From NCBI RefSeq assembly GCF_947242115.1, contig NC_074716.1, positions 14,068,365-14,132,364 on the forward strand: DNA of 64,000 bases. The letters run 5' to 3'. Below, piece after piece: positions 1-12,700 of this stretch. The number at the start of each line of letters is the position of its first letter. Position 1 is the first letter of the stretch. A program made the position numbers and the translations under genes. The stretch is from Biomphalaria glabrata. Taxonomy: Eukaryota > Mollusca > Gastropoda > Planorbidae. The notes under the pieces were generated by a model, which worked only from the letters and a program-made list of their open reading frames with translations, was not told the origin of the DNA and searched no databases.

Positions 1-795
1 GTCCCCGAAAGGGGAAAAGACTCTATTAGTTTTGTGCGAAATGTCTGTCCGTCTGTCCCGTTTAGATCTCGTAAACTAGAAAAAATCTAATTTTTAAAAT
101 CAGTTATGCAAGCAGTTTTTTAAAGAGAAAAGGCTAATTAGTATGCATTATAGGTTTGACCTAAATTAAAACGAATAGTAATCTTGTAGACTTCATTTTC
201 GTGAACTATGTTTTATGTTACTATTAATGTATATTTTCTTTTGAGCATTCGAATAAGAGATTGAGCCTTTTGAAATCAATCACATCAATCATAAGACTTC
301 AGTTAGGCCAGGAGAGGCGCGGTAGCTGAGCGGTAAAGCGCTTGGCTTCCGAACCGGGGCCCCGGATTCGAATCCTGGTGAAGACTGGGATTTTCAACTT
401 CGGAATCCTTATGCGCCTCTGAGTCCACCCAGCTCCAATGGGTACCTGATATTAGTTGGGGAAAAGTAAAATCGGTTGGTCGTTGTGCTGGCTACATGAC
501 ACCATCGTTAACCGTAGCTACATCAACCAATGAACTTTACATCATCTGCCCTATAGACCACAGGGTCTGAAAGGGGAACTAGTTAGGCCAGGTTCACATC
601 TAACTTTGCATTCACTTGCACCTATCCTTTGATCTGCTGTACAGTTGGGTCACTGCACAAGATCTGTCAACCTTCTTTCTCCATTCTTCTCTCATTTGTC
701 TTTGATATAATTTCATTTGGATGTTCTTTCTGAAAATATTGAAGCCTGCCTGGGTGGACCACTTCGGGGGCCGATTTTGAGTTTGTGTTTGCACT
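1..795 (+). repeat. Dispersed repeat family J, cut by the window edge and by a SINE
   Basis: It starts inside the motif CCCCGAAAGGGGAAAAG, followed by a CTGTCCGTCTGTCCC and AGATCTCGTAAACTAGAA block, and ends near CTTCGGGGGCCGATTTTGAG. The same 5' block recurs at 36350 and 36911 and, inverted, at 27660-27850 and 18495-18575. The same 3' block recurs at 38585-38830. Class not known. The mirrored ends (CCCCCGAAAGGGG and CTTCGGGGGCC) suggest a DNA-type element. Confidence 0.65.
313..580 (+). repeat. tRNA-derived SINE (family S1) with 12-bp target duplication
   Basis: The head resembles a tRNA: A box TAGCTGAGCGGTAAAGCG and B box GATTCGAATCC. A non-tRNA body follows, ending in CTGAAAGGGGAACT. It is flanked by direct repeats AGTTAGGCCAGG at 301-312 and 581-592, so insertion was by LINE-type machinery, here into a family J repeat. 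Other copies lie at 3306-3560 (minus) and 23823-24046 (plus). Confidence 0.85.
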
Positions 796-1129
796 GCGAT
801 ACTTCCTCGAAACGGATTTCGCAGCCTCCTTACAATCCTCAAACAACTCTGCCTCGCTGACTCGGTCATTGGTGGACAATCGTATCCCGAAAGTCATCAA
901 ACGAACCTCAAAGGACTGGACATTCTTGCTGGCTACTGGGAAGACATTGCCCTGGACCTCTGGAAGAAAAGCGAGCCAAACGGAAAATTGTTGGCTCCTC
1001 TGCCACGAAAGCAAAAGCTACATTAACCTGCGATATATGTGGACGGGAATGTCTCTCGAGAATAGGCTCCAATGTCACATGAACAATAGCTCAACGAGAT
1101 GAGCCATAGCCAGTAATTCGTTCAACTCA

Positions 1130-1375
1130 TAACTTCATGGAACCTTGAACCTTCTGGGTGACTCAAAAACCTAGTCATGGATCTCGAAAACGGCTCTAAC
1201 GATTTTCCTAGAAATATGAAAGTTGCAGTATATCGTTGAGAAATAAATTACTTGTTCGTTGGCCACACTGGGAAAACTTGTATTCCACCGTTATAATTTT
1301 TCAAAGTCCAAAAGAAATAAGTTTAATTTGGCTAGAGAAGAAGAAATTATTGTAGGCCTACACGTCTTCGTGTCT
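1130..1375 (+). repeat. Dispersed repeat family K
   Basis: Contains GATCTCGAAAACGGCTCTAA, a CGTTGAGAAATAA segment and GTTGGCCACACTGGGAAAAC. Related copies on the other strand lie at about 19275-19560 and 19850-20085. No coding capacity; class unknown. Confidence 0.6.
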
Positions 1376-1389
1376 TTCAGCATACAGAC

Positions 1390-3040
1390 CATGGGCGTAG
1401 CCAGTGGGGGGTTCTTGGGGTTCAAACCCCCCCCCCCCGAAATGAATCCCCCCCCGCAAGGGGGGGGGATGGAATTAAGTCACTGATTTTTGCTTTCATT
1501 TTGTTTATTTTAGGTGATATTTTAATACTAAATCATCACTTACCACAGCACAGCCAAGGGGGTTTTGAGTTAAAAACCCTCTACCAGGGGGTTTTGAGTT
1601 TAAAACCCCCTACCAGGGGGTTTTGAAATTAAAAAAAACCCTATCAGGGGGTTTTGAGATACAAATCCCTCTACCAGGGGGTTTTGAGTTTAAAAAAAAA
1701 CCCTACCAGGGTGTTTGAGTTTAAAAACCCCTACAGGGGGTTTTGAGTTTTAAACCCCCTACCAGAGGTTTTTGCAGTTAAATCCCCCTCTTCTATAAAA
1801 CAAAACAAAAAAAAATGCAAACAACAATCCCCAAATTCCAACAGCACAGTTAAGGAAGATTTTGATTTTAAAACCCCCTCCAAAATTTAGGATAAACCCC
1901 CTTTTCAATATAAAAAAGCAAATTACACATTCAAAATTCTATGAGCGTAGCCAAAGGGGTTTTGAGTTTAAACCCCCCCCCCCTCCAGTTGAGGTTTGAA
2001 GCTAAAAAGTACCTCTTCAATATAAAAAAAAGCAAATTACACACTATAAAATCTATGAGCGTAGCCAAAGGTGTTTTGAGTTGATGGCTTTTTCTTTAAA
2101 GTTTACAACCCCTCCAGATGGTTTTGAGTTTAAAATTCCCCTACAGAGCGTTTAGAGTTGAAAACCTCTCTCTTCAATATTATTTTAAAGCAAACTACAG
2201 TCACCAAATTCTATGATCGTAGCTAAATGGGGTTTTGAATTAAAAAAAACAACGAAAAAACTCCAGAGATTTTTTAGTTTAAAACCCCTCAACAGATGAT
2301 TTGACGAAAAAACTTTCCTTTTCAATATAAAATCTAAAGCAAAATACAGGCATGTAATTCCAAGAGCGTAGTCAAGAAAGGTTACAAATTTCTACCAGCG
2401 GCTTGGGCTCCATTAATAGGTTTAAAGTGTGAATAGTCTTCTGCCGAAATTGAAAAACATTAAATGTGGCTCAACAAAGATGACTAAGACAGATTTAAGA
2501 AGTCAGTTATAGAGATCGGGTCTAAATCAAAGAAATCATATGCCGAACTGTGAGTCGAATCCTTAGTAAGGTTGTGACAGAGCGTCGCATGAGGTTTTGC
2601 GGGACATGTTCTCCGACAAAATGAATTACGCAAAATAAAAGTTGCGGAAACAGCTTGCCGGAAAATGCGCCGAACGGTGCGAGAGGGTCTAAGTCAGTAA
2701 GAATAGCACATTAGGTTTTTGAAATTAAACTTTTTAATAGCAAGATAATGCATTGTAGATACCTCAGAATATGCATTTTGTTGGCTTTCAATACCAGAAA
2801 TAGTGCTCAGCGGCGGGGCGAAGCCCCGCGCTGGGGGAGCGCTGGGAGCTCCCCCAGACCCCCATGCTGGCAAAGGCGGGGAGTCCACAATAAACGTCTT
2901 CCGAAAGGGTCAGAATGTAATAAAGATTAATTATGTACACACACACATATATTTTTTTTCCGCGGGGGGGGGGGAAGCGGGGCGAATCCTCCCCCCCCCC
3001 CCAAAACCCCTCCCGAAAAAAAATCCTGGCTACGCCCATG
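1390..3040 (+). mobile_element. Family M DNA transposon, copy A (complete, 8-bp TSD)
   Basis: Bounded by CATGGGCGTAGCCAG and its inverse complement CTGGCTACGCCCATG, with direct repeats ATACAGAC at 1382-1389 and 3041-3048. An 8-bp target duplication points to a hAT-like transposase acting in trans. Inside, in order: a G/C run; irregular repeats of GGTTTTGAGTTTAAACCCC with TIR-like GAGCGTAGCCAAA words; a degraded LINE reverse-transcriptase C-terminal piece (about 2445-2700); a GC-rich palindromic patch (2805-2870); and an (AC)n/(AT)n stretch. There is no transposase, so it is non-autonomous. Confidence 0.88.
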
Positions 3041-3305
3041 ATACAGACATTATTCATTCAAGGAAACTTCAGCTCATCGTCTTCTAAGTCTACTTATAAA
3101 GGCATGTTATTGGACTTTAGTCTAGTAGATCTATACATTCACTAAACCAGGATTCTTTCTTTCTTGAGGGGGGGGGAGTGTGGAGGGATAAAAAATAATT
3201 TATTTTTTATGAAAGCTAACATTCATTAGTTATTATGAGAAAACTAAGCGCTCTATAAGTTGTATATAGCCGAAATTGTCTTTTTTTTTATAAGTAAAAG
3301 TAAAA

Positions 3306-3560
3306 GTAAAGTTCCCCTTTCAGACCTTGCGGTCTATAGGGCAGATGATGTAAAGGTCATCTGTTTCTGTGGCCCTCGGTTAACGTGTGTTTCATGTGGC
3401 CAGCACAACGACCAACCGCCTTTACTTTTCCCCAGCTAATATTAGGTACCCATTAGCGCCCGAAGATCCCGATAGTAAAAGTCCCAGTCTTCACTAGGAT
3501 TCGAATCCCGGACCCCGATTGGGAAGTCAAGCGCTTTACCGCTCAACCACTGCGCCTTCA
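3306..3560 (-). repeat. tRNA-derived SINE (family S1), second copy
   Basis: Read on the minus strand from about 3560: CAGTGGTTGAGCGGTAAAGC, then a GGGATTCGAATCC B box, then the same body as the copy at 313-580, ending in CTTTACTTTTACTTTTAC-type sequence on its 3' side. It lies just upstream (in plus coordinates) of calpain exon 12, within the gene. Confidence 0.82.
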
Positions 3561-3609
3561 AATGATTTATTACACACAAAAAAACAACAACATTTAAAAA
3601 ATTACTTAC

Positions 3610-3732
3610 CTTTCTCCGTCATCGGTATAGTTATCAAATACTGGGGATTTTTAGAATGATTCACTAGATCATTTATTCGACCACCTGAATTTACATCTTT
3701 CATAAATTTCCCAAGCAGAATTTTGTCATAAG
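3610..3732 (-). CDS. Calpain exon 12: start of a second C2-like domain III
   Basis: 123 bp, phase 1 in and phase 1 out, acceptor TATCAG and donor GTAAGTAA. It encodes YDKILLGKFMKDVNSGGRIN then HSKNPQYLITIPMTEK, again the domain III opening (Gly-aromatic, then SGG or AGG, then NPQYxLxV). The strong donor and open phase mean at least one more exon lies left of position 1. Tandem domain III is known from the calpain-7 and calpain-10 lineages, but which lineage this gene belongs to cannot be told here. Confidence 0.87.
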
Positions 3733-6700
3733 CTGATAAATACATTAAGCAATAAATGTAAAGATATTCAAATGGTAGTATTAAGTTGCTGAAAATTGTC
3801 TTTATTTTTATCTTTTTTTTACTATTTAAACTATTTTGTTAGGAAATACGTAACATGTCCAGATATTCTACATGTCCTAGCTGATACAAACATAGGGCTG
3901 ACCTTTGGCCGATTTGACCGATTGCTCTAAATTGGGCCCGGTAAATTGAATTGATCATTTAGCTGTTAGGATAATCAATAAAATTGGGCATTGATTATTG
4001 GTGATCTAATCCTTCCAATCCTTTGCATCACCAAACCAATATGGGATGATATCATTGCAACACTGTCGGTCCAAAAAGTGTCACCAACTAATCACGTTAA
4101 AGCATATCTCTATGACTGAGATACGTGTTTACCCAGACCTACCACAGATAAGACTGAGATACTGATAACTCTCTGGTAAGACGTGTTGTCATTGCCGGCC
4201 TTAGGTAATACGAGGCTCTAGGCGAAGTAGGTTTTTGTTAATAATCAGGGCCGCCGGGAGGGTTGTGGCCGCCTGCGTGCGAAAACAAAAAAATGCCGCT
4301 CCTTGCATAGTAAATAAATGTGTATTTTGATGTTTCTCATTATTGTATATAGATGCAATATGTGATCGTTTATGCGTAAACAGTTGATCACTTGCTAATA
4401 ATCTAATTAGTCTAAATATAAATTTTCACAGTAGGCCTATAAATGTCTAATAAAAACACATTTTCACAGTAAGTTCTTACAAAAAATACAAAACTATAAC
4501 TTTTTAAATAAGCAAAGAACCGAGTTTAAAACACTTCTTCCTTCTTTCTTGTGACATTTTGGGTAACTTCTAACAGTTTCATTTTGAAAATGACCGTTCG
4601 CTGTTCGCTGATCACCGCTGACAGTGGTAGAGTTAGAAAAATTCGCAGTCATCATCATCATCATCATCATCCAACTCCATTTGAGTGAGGGCTTGAGAGG
4701 CTCAAATCCTCTCTTGCAAAAGCCTTAGACATAAATCCTGCTGTCTTGCGTAGTGCATACATGTCACCAGACAGATCGAGAATTTTTGGTTTCCCAGACC
4801 TGTCTCGGGCAGTCAAACAGGATATGAGGGTTAATCTTCTTCCCCGCAGCGGGGGCATTGTGAATTGAAATTTGGCCTTAGCGTGAGAAATATGAGCCAA
4901 CAGGACAATGGCCTGTCCTGCACTTTGCTATAATAGCTTGCTCAGGCCTGGACAGCCTCCACTACGGGGAAGTGCGGTCAGGGCGCCTCATGCGCTCCCA
5001 GACTCCACGGGCTTTTTGGGACTTGTCCCAGCACTCAAACCACTTTTCCATTTCTGTTTTTTGAATTATAGCCAGAGCATGATGAACACTTACAGTCTGT
5101 TCAGTGGGTGGAATTTGCCCTCCCTGGTGAGCCAAAGAGTCTGCAATAGTGTTGCCAGTTACACCAATGTGACTCGGTACCCACTGCATTATTACAGGGG
5201 TGCCATGCGTTGTTTTATGTTGCGTGAAGCCATGATGACAGTGTCGATATAGGGTGGCCATGGTCCGGGGCTTTGCAAAGCCTGTAGTAAAGATTTTGAG
5301 TCAGTGACGACAACAATTTGTGTTGCCCTCTGTGACGAACCGTTTTAGCTCACTCGAGGTATCACTCAGGTCTAAGCATTTAATTAATTTATTTACTCGC
5401 TATTAATCATCAATTTTATTAATTTAGCCAATCAAGCGCTAAAAACACAGCCACCACCCCTCCAATCCAACCCCACCCCTTTGGCATCGATGTCACATTT
5501 TACTATCCCCGCCTTGACACGTGTCACACTAGACTCTTGACAAGATTACACTCCCTCCATCTATCGTGGCAAACATCCGTTGACCCCCCCCCCTTTCCGG
5601 GAGCGGCTGGTCACTTCAAAGTACCCATTCAACTTAACTCCTCGGGCAACGCTGTTCGTCTAGCACTAGCCATTATCAAGGTATAATCTCCCTTGATTTT
5701 GGCCGAGCTCCGATAATCTCCCTTTCATAATCCACCTGACCACCTGGGCTGATTTCCTGGACTTTCAACTCGCGCCTTCGCGCAATGTCTATCTCCCGGA
5801 AACTCTCGTCACGGTCAAGCGTGGACCCCCTTTGTCAAAGACGTCAAATAGTCTAGACCACCTTTGCACCTATCTCCCGCCACTCAACCCCCCCTTCTAT
5901 CCACGTGTATATGGACAAACTTCATCGTCCGATCTCATTCACGCTGGAGAGCCCACAGGGAGCACATCTAACTCTTGCTTGAGCTCTAGACTATTTTCAT
6001 TCCCTTATTTCACTTTGGATTGGTGGTATGTAACTTTGTAAAGTGCTTGAGAACCATTTTACTTAGTAATGTATATATATTTTTGTGCATTTATTACTAC
6101 ATTATTTGTGTACCTATTTGTGCATTCTTATCATGGATAATGTAAGTAGATTACTGTATACTTATATTTTATATCATGACTTTGTAGCTAAATGTTCAAG
6201 CCATCTGATTGGTAGACGTAGCTTAGCTCTGCAACCATACAAGTTGGACTGCACCCGGAGCCTGGATCCACTACGCCAGCCCATCAGCAGACAGCATCAG
6301 TATCAGCCACACCCGTCTCACCAGTGCAGCACCGGACCAAAAGCTAAGCAACCAGCCTAATGACACTCAGGCCACTTGGTTCTAATATCTGATGATGATA
6401 GTCCTATATATGTAAATACGCTAGATCCCATACTAGCAACTGTACAGCATTTCACCTTTCATTATCTTATTTTGTATAATAAACTGTACATAAGTTTACG
6501 TATAAATATAGTATTTGTTGCCTGCATTATAACGCTGTGCTTGTAGCTTATATGTGCAAGTAAGGATTCTCAAACCATAAAAATCCCCTAGACACCCAAA
6601 ACGGCCAAATCTTAATCCGACTTGTCACACCCTCAAATGTCCTCGCCGAGTTGGGAGTCAATGACTTTTAAGGCTTCACAGACTGCCATGGTCTCCGGTT

Positions 6701-9700
6701 CGAAACTGCAAACACTTCCACATGGTCCAAAGATTTTGACTGTGTGAGAGCAAAGAAAGTCGATATAGGCTCCATTACCTGCTCTTCCAGAATCTATCGA
6801 TGCGACCCATCAGTGTATGCAACATAGCACTGGGCTTGAAGGTATTAATGGTCTTCAATGCTAGAATTTGAAGGTCGTTAGATGAACGACTTAGCTTAGT
6901 GGCATTAGGGTCTACTAGTTTCAAACATATGTCTGGGGTCGTTGGGCGACACCAAGGGGGAAGGGGATGAAAGCGTTGAATGTTTTGTCGGTTGGTGGAG
7001 AGGCCAGCTTTATCAGATAGTCTAGTGGCATGGTGCATAAAAGACTGCATCTGAATACGTAACAGGCACAATGCAAAGGCAAATAACAGCAGGTAACACT
7101 GCCAGACAGGCTCTAGACTTCCACAGGGGAAGAGAAAGTTTTGGAGACCAAAGTAAATATGAAGGAGATCGGTAGAGCAAGAAGCAAAGATGGCAGGATG
7201 GACATGGGCCAACTGAATGGAATTACCAAGAACAGAGTCCTTTGGCAAAGTAGTGTTGAGGACCTTTGCTCCATGCTGCTCCACCGGAAGTCAAGTAATT
7301 TAATTTAATGCTGTGTCGCCCTGAAATCTTCTGCCGAAAAATGTGAACACTTAAATCCATTTCTCCTCATTATTAGAGATGTACTTAGACGTGATGAGAG
7401 AGCGTTTGAAATACAATTGAGCTGGAAATATATAGCCATATATAGAGCAATAGGCCCGAAGCCAGAAATATCTGGGCTCAAGATAACTGAATACCCTTGG
7501 GCTCGTCTGCCACTGAAATGTCAATTAAATGCATTTTTCTTATTTTAACAATCAATATCTGAACTTCAAAAGGTATAAATACATTGTAGGAGAGATTATT
7601 TATCTAATAGATAGTACTAAATAAGTGTTAATTATACATATTTATACATATTTATTCAAATTTTAGCAAACCACATACTTAAATCCAAAGTTTCTCCATT
7701 AAGTTCAATAGATTCTTCCTTTTTACAAGGTACGGTATTTACACTGCTTGGTATTTCACTGTAGACACCAAAGATGAATTTGATTAACTACAAACAATAA
7801 AAAAAAATATTCAACAGTGTTTATGATGAACTATGTACCCGATATCATGTAGAATATATGATGAACATTGAAGCCTACCTGATATCATGCAAAGGACCTG
7901 AACTAAACATTCGAAGCAAAAATGCTTTCATTACTCCTTTATGCTCTGTTGTTGGTACAATGACGTACGTGCCTGGTTCTAGGTTGTATCTGTTGGTGTG
8001 TTCTAAGCTTCTACTGTGCAAGAAAACCTCCCGAGGCTCTTGCTCCAAAACTATCAGTGAACTCTTTTGAAGATCCTGATTTTCAAAAACCTGCACCAAG
8101 AAGTGTCGATGAAATTTAATTATTCTAGTAACTGTCCCATCGCCCATCATTCCATACTTGGGAAGTATCATTGAAAGTCAATGACCATGGGTGTTTATTG
8201 TAGTGGGCAATTAAACAATGGCGTAATAAACTAGATGTATAAATGCAGTCTAAGCATGGTCGTAGCCAGGATTTATTTTCGTGGAGGTTGTTGGTTTTTT
8301 TTTGGGAGGAGGGATTCCCCCACCCCCACCCCGTTTTTTTTATTGGGGGGGAGCATTTTTAAATATATATTAGTGTGTGTGTGTACATAATTAATATTTA
8401 TTACGTTCTGACCCTTTATTCTTTCGAAAGTTTATTGTACTCCAGAATAGGTTTTTCCTGGAGTTGGTAAAAAAAACTGTAGACACCCCGCCGCCAGGCA
8501 CTATTTCCGATATTTAAAACAAAAAAAATGCATATTTTGAGGTATCTACAATGCATTATACTTCTGTTAAAAAATTTACTTCAAAAACCTAATCTGATTT
8601 TCGTACTTACTTAGGACTTAGATCCTCCGCGCCGTTCGGCGCATTGGGCAGCAAGCTATCTTCACAAAAATTTGTCACTGGCTATGTCAGAAGCCTCTTC
8701 CCACCTGGTGTCCACTGCTCTGAGGTCCTCCATGAAAGTGTGGCGCCAAGTTATATGAGGACGTCCCTGATTGCGCTTTCCTCGTAATGGCCTCCATGTC
8801 ATCGCAACTCTTGGTTTGCGTTTTGTCGGAAAACATGCCCCGCAACCTCATGCGACTCTCTGTCACAACCTTACCAGGTTGTCGACTCCCACTTCGACAT
8901 AGGATTTCCTTGATTTACACCCGATCTCTATAACTGACTCCAAAAATTCGTCTTAGCCATCTTTGTTGAGCCACATTTAGTCTTTTTTCAATTTTGGCAG
9001 ATGACTTCCACGCTATTTATTAATAGATCCCAGGGACTGGTAACCTCTCTTGGCTACGTTTATGGAGTTTGGTGACTGTAGTTTGCTTTAGATCTTATAA
9101 CGAAATATGAACAGATGAACATCATCTGTTGGGTTCGTTTTTTTTTTTAAAAACTCAAAACCCCTTATCAACGGTTATAGAACTTGGTGACTGTAGTTTA
9201 CTTTAGAATAATGTTGATGAGGGAGGTTTTCAACCTCAAAACTATCTGTAGAGGGATTTTAAACTCAAAACCATCTGTAGGGGTTTTAAGCTTAAACCCC
9301 CTTGGGGGAGGGGGTTAAAACTTAAAACCCCCCACGGCGACGCTCATAGAATTTTGAGTGGGTAGTTTGCTTTTTTTATATTGAAGAGGTGGTTTGAAGC
9401 TTCATACCCCGCTGTAGGGGGAGGGGGGTTAAACTCAAAACAATCTGGATGGGGTTTTAACATAAATCCCTCTGGAGATGATTTTTAAACACAAAACTCA
9501 TCTTAGCTACGCTCATAGAATCTGGTGAATGATGTATGCTTTAGTCTTATATGTAAGAGGGTGTTTTATCGTAAAAAAGAATTTCGGAGGTGGTTTTAAA
9601 CTAAAAATTCTCCTTGGCTATGATCTTAGAATTTTTTTTCGTTTGCATTATTTGTTTTGATTAATAGAAGAGGGGGTGTTAAACAGCAAAACCACAATGG

Positions 9701-12700
9701 AAGAGGATTTTAATCTCAAAACTCCACTTGGCTGCGCTGTGATGGTCTAATATTAAAATCTCACCAAAAATAAACACAATCAAAGCAAAAATAAGTAACA
9801 AAGTTTCACTCCCTCCCCCTGCGGGGGGGGGGGGAATAAACCCCGACCCTCCCCCCTTCCTGGCTACGCCCATTGGTCTAAGTAAAGAATATATTCAATT
9901 CACTACTAAGCAACAGTTTGTTAGGAACTTCAATAATAACTACTATAAATTATAGAAATGATTCTCTCTTTCTTTTTTTTTTATTTTAAAGTATGAAACA
10001 AAAACCAAGACTGACTTTCATGATATCGAATGAAATGTAGGTGTTTTCCGATTTCCGATGTTTCGATTCTTGAATCATTTGGATAAAAATTGGAATTTTT
10101 CCATCTTTTACAGCATCTGTGCAAATAAAAAACTTTTTTTATTAGTGCAGAGTCAAAACTCTTTATTGTATAACTACTATGCATGCATATTATCCTGTGT
10201 TTAGATTTAGAAGAGTAGTCCCAGTGCTAAATACTTTTTCATGAGGTGAAAATAGCTATGAAGTTACTTGCCTATGTGTACATAGGAAATAAACATTCAA
10301 GTGTTGAATAACTGAAGTAAAGCTATCTAATACATACATATGTGAGGAAATACTACACGTAATAATTATGAATACACTTAATTATATTTACAGACACCTC
10401 TCAGTAACCCATTTACCACAAAAAGCCTAAATATATTATAACTTTAAAAAATGAACTATCATCTACTCTCATTCTACAGTAAACAAGGGAGATCTCATTA
10501 GGAACCTTTTCAGTCGTTAAGGGAAGGGGGGGGGGTGGAGTCGCTTTAAAAAAGAACGCTAGGAGAAAGATGGCGATCTTAGAAATAGGTCGTCGGTGAT
10601 TGGCTAATCAGAATATCTGCCCAAAAGTCAAGCATGACACTCGCCCATGGCATTGACAAAGGAGATGAGTCTAGACCGGATAGACGTGCGACACCTGTAG
10701 GATTCAACTAGATGAAAGAGCCCATTGTATAGTTGTTTAATGTAGGCTCACACTTTAATAGTTATTTAACTGAGAACAACGAGAACAGACCGCAAGCCAG
10801 ATAATCCGTCTGCTTCGTCGACAAACGAAGAGATTAAAGACATGGTTACTACCTGCTAACTATAGTAAAAAAAAAAAAGGAAACTAAAATTCTATGGCCA
10901 TTATACAAGGTCTTCGGGGCTTGCAAAGACCTTCCTTCAAGGAACAGTACCGGGAAAAAGAAAAAGATGCAGACAGAGAAAGCGATGAGAAGGCAACATA
11001 AAGGAATGGACGGGCGTGCCATTGCAAGAGTTCCTAGCCAAGGCAAAAGACAGGAATTGAAAAAGACGGTTGGCAAATCGTGTGTGGTGCCCCAACGATC
11101 CAACAGACTAAGGGATAGGTGAAGGTGAATAATTAAATACATCAAAGATTGATACTTTTACCCTTATGTACAAAATTGCCAGTCAAAGTGGTCAACGGGT
11201 AGGGTTTATTCGAGGGGGTGGGGGGGGGGAGAGAAAGGGGTACGAGTAAATTATACATGCGTTTAGCACTTGTCACAATGGTATTTTCTAGCTTTAAGAT
11301 CTAAACATGACAAAAAATAAAAATTACTTTTCCTCTTTTCGGGGGTCGCGACTATCTTATCTTATCTTATAAAATACAACGTAATTTCAAAAAAGAAGAT
11401 TACATCCTACGCGTCTCCCTTATGTCAATCTAGTCATTCATGTTAATTAATACCAAAACGGAAAGTAATGTTTTAAATTTTAAAAAAAATTGGATGAAAA
11501 AACGACCAGTACTAAACAAAAATCAGTTACCTTGTTTTGAAACAGAAAAAGAAAACTTTGGATTGTTTAACAAGTCTCTAAAGCCAGCTGCTGTTTTACC
11601 GTACCATTCTCCAAAAATATTGAGAACATAATCTGTAATAAAATAAAAATATTTTTTAAAGAGTTTTTTAAAATATTTTAGAAACGGTTGTGGTTATGGA
11701 GTACTTTAATCTAATATATATATATAATTGTATAATTAGAAACATACTAGAACAAATATATAAAGCTAGATAAATCCTTTTTTTGTTTTATAATACATTT
11801 TTATGAGCAGATACTTGTGCTTCGCCACAGTCGAAACCCACTAATATTGTGTATGCAAAAATACTTCTTAGGTAGGCCTACATCAATTGTACTTTTATTC
11901 TACCTGCAATAACGTCACAGCACGCAGCACTTTTAAATTAAATGTCTCTCTCCCAAGAACATACTTTTTGGTTCTTGTATATTCAATAGAACGCCAGCAT
12001 ATTGTTATAAACCTGGTGGTGGCACAGATGGGGGTAGTGGTGTGTGTGTAGTCAGCCGACGCAAATCGCCCCAGGCCAGCGCTAGACGAGCGGTCAACCG
12101 TGACGAGTTTCGACGATCGGCCGAGACGAGTATCAACATGATGGTTCGGGAAGGATCGACATCGTGAACCGAGCTCAGGAGTGTCACGAGGGATGTAGTC
12201 ATCTGACCACCCAGAATGGTCGAGCGGCGTTCTGTCCGGTTCGAGAAGGCCAGTAGGGACCCTATATAAGAGCGGAGGTGTCGCAGTCAAGAGGGTCGAG
12301 AAAAGGGGCTCAATACAGCAGGGTTCAGAAAGCGGGTTTACGACAGGAGTTCAGAACACGGTCGACTACAGCACAGTTCAACGGTGTGGTCCTGTACGGA
12401 GCATTACGACGGTTCAGTGCGGAGTACTATCAAGTACAGTTGAGACGAACGGCGTCTTGATCTTGGTCTGTGATCGAGTCCGACACAACGAGCCCAAGTG
12501 TGTGAAGTCAGTCCCGAACTGTTGAACCCAGTGCAAGCCCGGAAAGAGACGGAGAGACCAGTGCAAGACTTGATACGGCGGAACGGTGTTATCGGAGAGA
12601 TATTTGTTATCGCAGAGCTATTTGTACTGTTCTACGTGCTGCCAATTGTACAGTATTGGCTGTTATTTATGGACATTAAACCTTTACGTTATTTTGGAGC

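Larger units (their letters stand above)
1..3609. other. Calpain 3' intron or flank, filled with repeats
   Basis: No calpain exon was recognised here. The stretch holds a family J repeat (1-795) with a SINE inside it, a family K repeat (about 1130-1375), a complete family M transposon (1390-3040) and a SINE on the minus strand (3306-3560). Small open frames in it are repeat sequence. Confidence 0.7.

Noticed and set aside
313-390. Functional tRNA gene
   Set aside because: tRNA boxes are present but the 3' acceptor half is replaced by a SINE body, and target duplications flank the whole unit. The copies at 3306-3560 and 23823-24046 are alike.
2694-3145. Overlapping frames rich in Pro and Gly on both strands
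   Set aside because: Products of the G/C-runs and the GC-rich patch of family M copy A, without codon pattern or domains.
6775-7284. A 169-codon host gene on the minus strand
   Set aside because: The sequence belongs to a LINE between RT and RNase H (LSTNRQNIQRFHPLPPW and then a YTDGS motif) and is followed by other LINE pieces.
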